Assembly: GCA_050740455.1 (NCBI GenBank)
Contig: JBOIDF010000001.1
Location: 1 to 64,000 of the forward strand
Length of the DNA: 64,000 nucleotides
Origin: USCg-Taylor sp050740455
GTDB lineage: Bacteria > Pseudomonadota > Gammaproteobacteria > JACCXJ01
Direction: 5' to 3'
Part shown: positions 57,506-64,000 of the stretch, piece after piece
How positions within the stretch are numbered: position 1 is the first letter of the stretch
Layout of the letters: every line of letters begins with the position of its first letter
Notes under the pieces: generated by a model
Told to the model about the DNA's origin: nothing
Database searches by the model: none
Seen by the model: only the letters and a program-made list of their open reading frames with translations
Translations under genes and position numbers: made by a program

Positions 57506-58927
57506 ATGAGAAACTCCACGCTCACCCTCCTGGGCGGGCTCGCCACGGGTTTTCATGCTTCGCTCGCCGCGGAGGAAGCCATTCCGCCCGCAGTACAGCA
57601 GCGCATCGACGAGCTCGACCTCAAGGTACGGACGCTCGAGCGGCGGCTCGAGGTCGAGCAGGAAGTCAAGCTCGCCGAGACGGCGAAACAGACGGCCACC
57701 ATGTCCGCGGGCGCCGATGGCTTCGCTCTTAAATCGACCGACGGCGCCTTTCAGTTGAAGCTGCGCGGTGTGCTGCATGCAGACGGCCGGTATTTTTTCG
57801 AGGACGAAGACCGAACGAACGGCGACACCTATTTGCTCCGCCGCGCCCGCCCGATCCTGGAAGGCACGGTCTTCAAGATCTTCGACTTCCGCTTCATGCC
57901 GGATTTCGCAGGTGGCCGGACGGTTATCCAGGATGCCTGGCTGGACGGTCGTTTCCTGCCGTGGCTGCAGCTCAGAGGTGGCAAGTTCAAGACGCCTTTC
58001 GGTATCGAACGGTTGCAGTCGGCAACAGCAATTCGGTTCGTCGAGCGCGCATTTCCCAATAACCTGGTTCCTAATCGCGACATCGGCGTCGAGCTGCATG
58101 GCGATTTTGGCCAGGGGATCGTGAGCTATTCGCTGGCGTGGTTGAACGGGGTCAACGATGGGCGCTCGAGCGAGGACTTCGGCGATGTGGACAACAACAT
58201 CGACAAGGATCTCGCGGCCCGGATCTTCGCCCATCCCTTTCTGCAAAGCGATTTCGTGCCCCTGCAAGGTCTCGGGTTAGGCTTCGCGGTGAGCTACGTC
58301 GATGCCCGCGGCAGCACCGCCTCGCCCAATCTGCCTGACTACCGGACCTCGGGCCAGCAGAGGTTTTTCTCGTATCGCACCAGCGCGACCAATCCAGCCA
58401 GCAACACCTTCGCCGACGGCGAGCGGCTCAGGCTCTCACCTCAAGGTTACTACTACTATGGGCCTTGGGGGTTGCTCGCCGAATACGTCACCGTTTCGCA
58501 AGATGTCGACCGGGCGGTAGGCGCCACAATCCGTGAAGAAGATCTCCGTCACGACGCCTGGCAGATCGCGGGGAGTTATGTCCTGACCGGCGAGGAATCG
58601 ACCTATAAGGGCGTGCAGTCCACGCGTCCGTTCTCGATCGAAAACGGACATTGGGGCGCCTTCGAAATCAAAGCCCGCTACAGCGAGCTGGACCTCGACG
58701 AGGACACCTTCGCGGGCGGCGCCGATTCATTCGCCGATCCCACCACGGCCGTGGAACAAGCGTCGGCCTGGGCCGTGGGCTTGAACTGGTATCTCAATCA
58801 AAACGTCAAGTTTGTGGTCGACTACGAGCACACGGTGTTCGACGGCGGTGGCGGCGGCACCGCGGACTTCCCGCGCGATCGGGAGGATGAAAACGTCGTC
58901 CTCAGCCGGGTCCAACTCGCTTTTTGA
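57506..58927 (+). CDS. Phosphate-selective-porin family (OprO/OprP) outer-membrane channel
   Basis: The 473-residue exported porin has a signal peptide (STLTLLGGLATGFHASLAAE) and a short coiled coil (VQQRIDELDLKVRTLERRLE). A 16-strand barrel follows: FQLKLRGVLHADGRYFFEDE, LRRARPILEGTVFKIFDFRF, MPDFAGGRTVIQDAWLDGRF and LRGGKFKTPFGIERLQSATA. The last strand ends in VVLSRVQLAF with a terminal phenylalanine. Relatives pass phosphate or pyrophosphate; next to sulfate genes it might pass sulfate (inference). It begins 30 bases upstream of nothing else, and sbp follows 30 bases after. Confidence 0.9.
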   Translation: MRNSTLTLLGGLATGFHASLAAEEAIPPAVQQRIDELDLKVRTLERRLEVEQEVKLAETAKQTATMSAGADGFALKSTDGAFQLKLRGVLHADGRYFFEDEDRTNGDTYLLRRARPILEGTVFKIFDFRFMPDFAGGRTVIQDAWLDGRFLPWLQLRGGKFKTPFGIERLQSATAIRFVERAFPNNLVPNRDIGVELHGDFGQGIVSYSLAWLNGVNDGRSSEDFGDVDNNIDKDLAARIFAHPFLQSDFVPLQGLGLGFAVSYVDARGSTASPNLPDYRTSGQQRFFSYRTSATNPASNTFADGERLRLSPQGYYYYGPWGLLAEYVTVSQDVDRAVGATIREEDLRHDAWQIAGSYVLTGEESTYKGVQSTRPFSIENGHWGAFEIKARYSELDLDEDTFAGGADSFADPTTAVEQASAWAVGLNWYLNQNVKFVVDYEHTVFDGGGGGTADFPRDREDENVVLSRVQLAF

Positions 58928-58957
58928 TCTATCCCAATAAAGCCAAGGAGAAATGCT

Positions 58958-59974
58958 ATGTCTACAAGAGAAGGTTTGCTCGCACTGACCGTCACCACCT
59001 TAGTGTTATCGCTGATCAACCCGCTAGCATCCTGGGCTAAGGAGATCAGTTTGCTCAACGTCTCCTATGATCCGACGCGCGAGCTGTACCAGGAGTATAA
59101 CGCCGCGTTCGCGAAACACTGGCAGGAAAAGACCGGCGATACCGTGACCGTGCAGCAGTCGCATGGCGGCTCCGGTAAGCAGGCACGCGCCGTCATCGAC
59201 GGGCTCGAGGCGGACGTGGTGACCCTGGCTCTCGCCTACGACATCGATGCCATCGCCGAGAAATCGGGCTTCATCCGCAAAAACTGGCAATCCGATCTAC
59301 CGGGCTCGAGTTCCCCCTACACCTCCACGATCGCCTTTCTGGTGCGTAAGGGTAATCCCAAGGGGATCAAGGACTGGGATGACCTCGTTAAGCCCGGCGT
59401 TTCGGTGATCACGCCGAATCCCAAGACCTCCGGAAGCGCCCGCTGGAATTACCTCGGCGCCTGGGGTTACGCCTTGTTGAAATCGAATCGTGACGAAGCC
59501 AAGGCCAAAGACTTCATCGCCAAGCTCTATAAGAACGTGCCGGTGCTCGATACCGGGGCGCGCGGCGCCACCACCACCTTTGTCCAACGTGGCATCGGAG
59601 ATGTGCTTATCAACTGGGAGAATGAGATTCTGCTGGCCGGCAAGGAGTTAGGCCCGGATAAGTTCGACATCGTCGTGCCGCCAAGCAGTATCCTGGCCGA
59701 GCCTACGGTCGCCGTGGTCGAAAAGGTCGCGGACAAGCACGGCACGATCGAGGCCGCGCGCGCCTATCTTGAGTATCTCTACACCAAGGAAGGCCAGGAC
59801 ATCGTCGCCAAGCACTTTTACCGGCCGGTGGATGCGGAGGTCGCGGCCAAATACGCCTCCCAGTTCCCGAAGCTGACGCTGTTTACGCTCGCGGAAATAG
59901 TGGGCGATTGGAAGAAAACCAATCAGGTCCACTTCGCCGATGGCGGGGTGTTCGATCAGATCTACGGACAGTGA
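58958..59974 (+). CDS. sbp: Periplasmic sulfate-binding protein
   Basis: The 338-residue protein has a signal peptide (ALTVTTLVLSLINPLASWAK), then EISLLNVSYDPTRELYQEYN, QQSHGGSGKQARAVIDGLEA, the classical Sbp sulfate site, and VITPNPKTSGSARWNYLGAW, then GARGATTTFVQRGIGDVLIN. It captures sulfate (or thiosulfate) for CysTWA, whose genes follow about 2 kb downstream. Between them lie the small membrane protein, Mop and the broken EAL gene. Confidence 0.96.
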   Translation: MSTREGLLALTVTTLVLSLINPLASWAKEISLLNVSYDPTRELYQEYNAAFAKHWQEKTGDTVTVQQSHGGSGKQARAVIDGLEADVVTLALAYDIDAIAEKSGFIRKNWQSDLPGSSSPYTSTIAFLVRKGNPKGIKDWDDLVKPGVSVITPNPKTSGSARWNYLGAWGYALLKSNRDEAKAKDFIAKLYKNVPVLDTGARGATTTFVQRGIGDVLINWENEILLAGKELGPDKFDIVVPPSSILAEPTVAVVEKVADKHGTIEAARAYLEYLYTKEGQDIVAKHFYRPVDAEVAAKYASQFPKLTLFTLAEIVGDWKKTNQVHFADGGVFDQIYGQ

Positions 59975-60030
59975 GCAAAGCAATAGAGGGCTTTAGCCAT
60001 TAACCCGTCCAAGACTGAGGAGAAACTCTT

Positions 60031-60192
60031 ATGACTGATTTTATATGGGGCTTTATTCTGGGTCTGCTCGTTAGCAGCTTCGGCGTCTTTCTCACGCTGG
60101 CCCTAGCGTACGTCGGCGCGCGTGCGGATGCAGACGAGTTGGCCGATTGGCGCAGCCTGGGCACAGAGGACGATTGGGTATGGATCGGTTAG
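60031..60192 (+). CDS. Small single-helix membrane protein in the sulfate operon
   Basis: The 53-residue product begins MTDFIWGFILGLLVSSFGVF, continues through LTLALAYVGARADADELADW and ends RSLGTEDDWVWIG. The ATG follows TGAGGAGAAAC at good distance. One helix and a short acidic tail suggest an accessory subunit or regulator of the importer. It lies 56 bases after sbp, on the same strand. No family was recognised. Confidence 0.65.
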   Translation: MTDFIWGFILGLLVSSFGVFLTLALAYVGARADADELADWRSLGTEDDWVWIG

Positions 60193-60459
60193 AGGTGCTC
60201 AACCGCAATGCGGTGCGGCCAGATCATACGCTCCTGCCTCCACCACCTCCCCGGTCCGCTCGGGCCGGGGTCTTTTAAGCGTGAGGGGAGCTATGGGAAT
60301 CGCCGTCGCGCGGATGCCGGGATGGGCCGCGAGTTTTCTTAGGGTGCGGTAAGCACATGCGGAGCAGGCGGCGGATAGCTCGTGGAGACGAGCATCAGTA
60401 AGCGGTTGCATGATCAGTGCTGCCACGTGAGTTTAACTTAGATAATAGAGGTATATATC

Positions 60460-60675
60460 ATGACCATTAAAGCGATCAATGTACGCAATCAGTTTCGCGG
60501 CAAGATCAAGGAGATCGTCGAAGGACCGGTGCTCTCGGAGGTGGATGTCGAAACGCCGTCCGGAATAGTGACCTCAGTGATCACCTCACGCTCGATCGCA
60601 GAGCTCGATCTCAAGGTGGGGTCGAAGGTGCTGGCGCTGGTGAAATCGACCGAAGTGGCACTTGCGAAACTATAG
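60460..60675 (+). CDS. Molbindin-like TOBE (Mop) protein
   Basis: The 71-residue protein is a single Mop/TOBE domain: MTIKAINVRNQFRGKIKEIV, EGPVLSEVDVETPSGIVTSV, then ITSRSIAELDLKVGSKVLAL and VKSTEVALAKL. Such molbindins bind molybdate or other oxyanions, sulfate less well, as hexamers and may buffer the pool inside the cell. In this sulfate locus, oxyanion cross-talk is an attractive idea but unproven. It precedes the EAL gene in the same direction. Confidence 0.9.
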   Translation: MTIKAINVRNQFRGKIKEIVEGPVLSEVDVETPSGIVTSVITSRSIAELDLKVGSKVLALVKSTEVALAKL

Positions 60676-60767
60676 GATGAATTCCCAGCGTAGCGGGGGG
60701 GGGCAGCCGCCGGTCCGCTCGATTCCATCCGCGGACCGCACTAACGCAACACCCTAGGAGGCTTACC

Positions 60768-60812
60768 ATGCAACCCCGGCCAGCCAGCACACAGCGGACA
60801 CCCAAGCGGTAG
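60768..60812 (+). other. Possible 14-codon leader reading frame before the EAL gene
   Basis: An ATG at 60768, preceded by AGGAGG at good spacing, opens MQPRPASTQRTPKR and stops at 60810-60812, eleven bases before the EAL start, which has its own AGGAGGAGC. It may be a translated leader controlling the downstream gene, or chance. Confidence 0.35.
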
Positions 60813-60822
60813 GAGGAGCAGC

Positions 60823-61754
60823 ATGCCGGTCAGTCAGATCATCGATTATTTCAATGACCAGATGCGGGTCGCGCCTATGCGCTTCCTGCCCGAGGATCCG
60901 ATTCGTTCGCGCTACGGGGCGGTCGAGGGGTATTTCGGACCGCTGCGGCTGACGAGCGTGTTTCAGCCCCTCGTCGCGATCGCCTCCAGCGGGCGCCTCG
61001 CCGTCGGCCATCAAGCCTATTTGCGCGCGTTCGGTGCGAACCACGCGGCGCTACCGGCGCCCGAGGTCTTTGCGAGCGCCCGCGAAGCGGCGGCGATCGT
61101 ATATCTGGATCGGCTGTGCCGCACGGTGCATATGCTCAATTTTCTACGCCAGGCGAACGAGGATGGCTGCTTATTTCTACACGTGCACGCCCGCCATATC
61201 CTGGCGGTCCCCCATGATCATGGCGAGTACTTCGAAGGTCTCTTGCACCGCTGCGGCCTGACCCCGGAGCGCATCGTGATCCAGGTCGGTCCGCCGAGCA
61301 TAGCGAACGCCGATGAACGCCGCCGAACGCAAGCCGCGCTAAGAAACTACCGGCGGCGCGGCTATCGCCTAGCTTTGAACGTCACCTCCGGCGTCCACAG
61401 GGGAAATATTCTCGAACACGTCTCGGAGCTCCAACCGGATTACGTGCGACTCGACCGCACTTGCCTGGCGATGGGGACAGTCAGGCCGCGTTGGCACGGG
61501 CTATGACCTTGATCGCTCTTCTCCACGAATCAGGAGTCAAGGTCATTGTCCATGGCCTTGAGATCACGGCGCAGGTTCGTGCCGCCAATGAATACGGGGT
61601 GGATGTAGCCGCGGGAGATCACTTCGGCCGGCCGAGCCCTGATCTCAGCAATGGTGTCCTCGACCCGGTGGACGGCAGTCGTCCATTCGGAAGCCGCACA
61701 GCGGCCGGTACGGGGCCGTTTCGGGCGGGTGACGTATTCTTACGTTATGCATAA
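60823..61754 (+). pseudogene. Degenerate EAL-domain protein, frameshifted
   Basis: The first frame (60823-61506) carries an EAL-type fold: LTSVFQPLVAIASSGRLAVG with HQAYLRAFG where E-A-L-L-R should be, LDRLCRTVHMLNFL, and LQPDYVRLDRTCLA. After a one-base deletion in the GGGG run near 61473-61478 the frame ends early. The second frame continues QAALARAMTLIALLHESGVK, VIVHGLEITAQVRAANEYGV and DVAAGDHFGRP, the normal EAL tail. The catalytic Glu of EAL is already gone (His), so even intact it would be a binding or protein-interacting EAL of the YdiV kind. The break may be a true mutation or a sequencing slip. Confidence 0.82.
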
Positions 61755-62098
61755 TAGTTATTTATAGCTATAAGCAATCGTCTGCTAGATTACGCAACAT
61801 GGCGCCGTTCCCCGAGTTTCTTTTTTACTGAATCTACGCGCTCTGGCTGCTCAGCACAATTACCGGCCGGTGCACGCGGACCCAGCCGACCTGAAGCGCT
61901 TTCAGGAGGTCAAGCGCATCACCGTGGACGAGTAAGTTCGGCGGATGGACGCAGGCCACGCATTTCGGCGCAGTCGGCGTTTTGGACCGGTTGCATGGCA
62001 CGCGAATAGGACCCCTCCAATGACCCGCCATATCGTCCGCTCGATCGCGTGGGCGCAACTGGCTATGGGTCTGCCCCTGCTCTGATCGTTCCTGGACC
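61755..62098. other. Intergenic stretch between the EAL remnant and cysT
   Basis: It starts with AT-rich bases. A short plus-strand frame ends NYRPVHADPADLKRFQEVKR and ITVDE at a TAA near 61936, which looks like the tail of a former gene, but no family is recognisable. No promoter for cysT was fixed. Confidence 0.3.
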
Positions 62099-63001
62099 AT
62101 GCGCCCATCAATTATGAAGATGCGGCCGTCTCCCAGCCGTTCCCCGATCCCGGGGTTCGGACTGACGCTGGGCTACACGATGATCTACCTCAGCCTGATC
62201 GTGCTGGTCCCGCTCGCTGGGGTTTTTGTCAAAGCGGCCGGGCTCGGTCTTGACGGCCTCTGGCCGATTCTCGGTTCGCCTCGTGTACTGTCGGCGCTGA
62301 AGCTTTCCTTCGGAACGGCGCTGATCGCGGCGGCCATCAACCTGGTCTTCGGCATGCTCGTGGCCTGGGTATTCGTGCGCTACGAGTTTCCGGGCAAGCG
62401 GCTGTTCGATGCGACGATTGATCTGCCTTTCGCGCTGCCGACCGCGGTCGCCGGCATCGCCCTGACTGCGCTCTACGCGGGCAACGGCTGGGTCGGCCCG
62501 TTTCTGGAACCGCTGGGCATCAAGGTGGCCTACACGCCGCTCGGCATCGTCGTCGCGCTGACCTTCGTCGGCCTGCCGTTCGTGGTGCGCACGGTGGAGC
62601 CGGTGCTGAGGGACGCCGAGAAGGAACTGGAGGAGGCTGCCGCCTCGCTCGGCGCTACGCGCTGGCAAACGGTGAGCCGCGTCGTTTTTCCGGCCATCCT
62701 GCCCGCGCTCTTGACCGGCTTCACGCTGGCCTTCGCGCGCGGAGTCGGCGAATACGGATCGGTGATCTTCATCGCCGGCAATCTGCCGCATGTGTCCGAG
62801 ATCGCGCCGCTGCTCATTGTCATCAAGCTGGAGGAGTATAGCTATGCGGGCGCCACCGCGGTGGCGGCAGCCATGCTGGTCATTTCCTTTGCCATGTTGC
62901 TGGTCATCAATGCGCTGCAGGCGTGGACCAACCGCCACCGGACGCAGCGCCATGTCGAACCTGCACTGCCTCATCCTGTACTTCAGGGAGCCGGAGCATG
63001 A
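62099..63001 (+). CDS. cysT: Sulfate/thiosulfate ABC transporter permease CysT
   Basis: The 300-residue permease has six membrane segments: LGYTMIYLSLIVLVPLAGVF, KLSFGTALIAAAINLVFGML with VAWVFVRYEFPGKRLFD, LPFALPTAVAGIALTALYAG, and the ABC-permease EAA loop in LEEAAASLGATRWQTVSRVV. PALLTGFTLAFARGVGEYGS and VIFIAGNLP is the CysT hallmark. It passes sulfate across the inner membrane with CysW and CysA. The start might be one of the ATGs at 62099-62120. The stop overlaps cysW by the ATGA at 62998-63001. Confidence 0.95.
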   Translation: MRPSIMKMRPSPSRSPIPGFGLTLGYTMIYLSLIVLVPLAGVFVKAAGLGLDGLWPILGSPRVLSALKLSFGTALIAAAINLVFGMLVAWVFVRYEFPGKRLFDATIDLPFALPTAVAGIALTALYAGNGWVGPFLEPLGIKVAYTPLGIVVALTFVGLPFVVRTVEPVLRDAEKELEEAAASLGATRWQTVSRVVFPAILPALLTGFTLAFARGVGEYGSVIFIAGNLPHVSEIAPLLIVIKLEEYSYAGATAVAAAMLVISFAMLLVINALQAWTNRHRTQRHVEPALPHPVLQGAGA

Positions 63002-63903
63002 GTCCCCGGATCGACCACTCACTGCTCGATCCGATCCGGCTCCCCTTCGAGCCGCTGCTACAGCGCAATGCCGTGATCACCGAGCAGCCTTGGGTCCGTT
63101 GGTTACTGACGGCCGGCGCGCTCGCCTTCCTGATGGTGTTTCTTCTGCTTCCCCTGGTCGCTGTCTTTACGGAGGCCTTGCGCGGCGGCTTCAAGCTGTA
63201 CTGGGAGTCCTTGAAAGAACCCGACGCACTGGTGGCGATCCGGCTGACCCTCACCGTCGCCGCCATCGCGGTGCCGCTGAATCTCGTCTTCGGCGTGGCC
63301 GCGGCCTGGGCGGTTACCAAGTTCGAGTTCCGTGGCAAGTTCTTCCTTATCACCCTTATCGACCTGCCGTTTTCGGTGTCGCCGGTGGTCTCCGGGCTGA
63401 TCTACGTGTTGATGTTCGGCGCGCAGGGCTGGTTCGGTCCTTGGCTGGCCGCGCACGACATCCACATCATCTTCGCCGTGCCGGGTATTGTGCTGGCCAC
63501 GGTGTTCGTGACCTTTCCCTTCATCGCGCGCGAGCTGATCCCGCTGATGCAGGAGCAGGGCACGGACGACGAGCAGGCGGCGCTGTCCCTGGGCGCGAAT
63601 GGCTGGCAGGCCTTCTGGCGGGTCACGGTGCCGAACATTAAATGGGGCCTGCTGTACGGCCTGCTGCTGTGCAACGCCCGCGCCATGGGCGAGTTCGGTG
63701 CGGTCTCCGTGGTCAGCGGCCACATCCGCGGCGAGACCAATACCATGCCGCTGCACGTGGAAATCCTCTACAACGAATATAACTTCGCCGCGGCCTTCGC
63801 CGTGGCCTCGCTCTTGGCCGGGCTGGCCTTGATCACGCTTGCGCTGAAGTCCTTCCTCGAAGCACGGCACGGCGCCGAGCTTTCGGCCTCGCATCGTCAT
63901 TAA
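62998..63903 (+). CDS. cysW: Sulfate/thiosulfate ABC transporter permease CysW
   Basis: The 301-residue permease starts MSPRIDHSLLDPIRLPFEPL, with WVRWLLTAGALAFLMVFLLL and PLVAVFTEALRGGF as the first helix, AAWAVTKFEFRGKFFLITLI with DLPFSVSPVVSGLIYVLMFG, DEQAALSLGANGWQAFWRVT as the EAA loop, and ARAMGEFGAVSVVSGHIRGE with TNTMPLHVEILYNEY, which is diagnostic of CysW. It is coupled to cysT and precedes cysA by 11 bases. Confidence 0.96.
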   Translation: MSPRIDHSLLDPIRLPFEPLLQRNAVITEQPWVRWLLTAGALAFLMVFLLLPLVAVFTEALRGGFKLYWESLKEPDALVAIRLTLTVAAIAVPLNLVFGVAAAWAVTKFEFRGKFFLITLIDLPFSVSPVVSGLIYVLMFGAQGWFGPWLAAHDIHIIFAVPGIVLATVFVTFPFIARELIPLMQEQGTDDEQAALSLGANGWQAFWRVTVPNIKWGLLYGLLLCNARAMGEFGAVSVVSGHIRGETNTMPLHVEILYNEYNFAAAFAVASLLAGLALITLALKSFLEARHGAELSASHRH

Positions 63904-63914
63904 CGAAGCCACTC

Positions 63915-64000
63915 ATGGACATTCGAATCCGCCACATCCACAAAAGCTTCACCGGCTTTCCCGCGCTCGTGGACGTCAATCTCGACATCCGGTCGGGCGA
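63915..64000 (+). CDS. cysA: Sulfate/thiosulfate ABC transporter ATP-binding protein CysA (start only)
   Basis: The first 28 codons from ATG 63915 read MDIRIRHIHKSFTGFPALVD and VNLDIRSG, the normal N-terminus of CysA before the Walker A motif. The gene continues past the right edge. Position after cysT-cysW settles the identity. Confidence 0.9.
   Translation, partial: MDIRIRHIHKSFTGFPALVDVNLDIRSG

Noticed and set aside
62108..63022. A 304-codon minus-strand frame opposite cysT
   Set aside because: It is made of the Arg/Gln/His-rich composition typical of antisense frames, while cysT is certain.
1..64000. tRNA, rRNA or full insertion sequences with transposase
   Set aside because: None was recognised on reading; a structural RNA scan would be needed to exclude small RNAs.

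Overview
The window reads as a stretch of a gammaproteobacterial chromosome. The lptC-lptA-lptB/kdsC/kdsD block, leuS-lptE-holA, lolC/E-lolD, tusA, tpx, gcvH and an Sbp/CysTWA sulfate importer all have the layout seen in free-living Gammaproteobacteria, probably a sulfur-metabolising lineage. That placement is inference from gene content. By eye, bases 1 to about 12,500 are poorer in G+C than the rest and hold surface-glycan and toxin-antitoxin genes, which suggests acquired DNA. No rRNA, tRNA, transposase gene or CRISPR array was recognised.

Layout. Bases 1-12,700: an edge-cut lipoprotein gene, a decayed stretch, an AsnB amidotransferase, and a leftward run of two methyltransferases, two NodB-like proteins and a sulfotransferase. 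An FkbM methyltransferase and a higB(frameshifted)-higA pair follow. Bases 13,071-17,334: a complete PglC/PglD/PglE/PglF-type set for making a bacillosamine-like sugar and loading it on the lipid carrier. Bases 17,340-22,400: a patchwork of a persulfide-dioxygenase-like gene, cytochrome and MBL-gene remnants, small coiled-coil genes, a BrnT/BrnA-like pair and repeat ends. Bases 22,545-30,613: leuS, lptE, holA and the opposing kdsD-kdsC-lptC-lptA-lptB operon, with four small mobile repeats at gene starts and junctions. Bases 30,770-43,840: AmgK-MurU cell-wall recycling, a patatin, a four-gene chaperone-usher operon with spore-coat-U subunits, LolC/E-LolD, ComEC and Uma2. Bases 44,004-53,906: a rhomboid protease, then a C39-like peptidase, RimK-like ligase, GCS2-like ligase and N-formylglutamate amidohydrolase, followed by a lytic transglycosylase and a large class A PBP. 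Bases 54,364-64,000: small proteins, tusA, gcvH, tpx, then a sulfate-uptake locus (DUF2292, OprP-like porin, Sbp, small membrane protein, Mop, broken degenerate EAL protein, CysT, CysW, start of CysA).

Two things stand out. First, miniature inverted-repeat elements (about 131-188 bp, some with clear 3-4 bp target duplications) sit at four points in the essential LPS-transport genes. Two lie in frame inside the signal-peptide regions of lptE and lptA, and others supply or border stop codons. Removing the lptE insert together with one target copy restores an ideal lipoprotein signal. Second, the tightly coupled amidoligase cluster at 44,791-49,238 looks like a peptide or small-molecule pathway of unknown product.

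Products are assigned from recognisable motifs in the translated sequence. No database search was possible.
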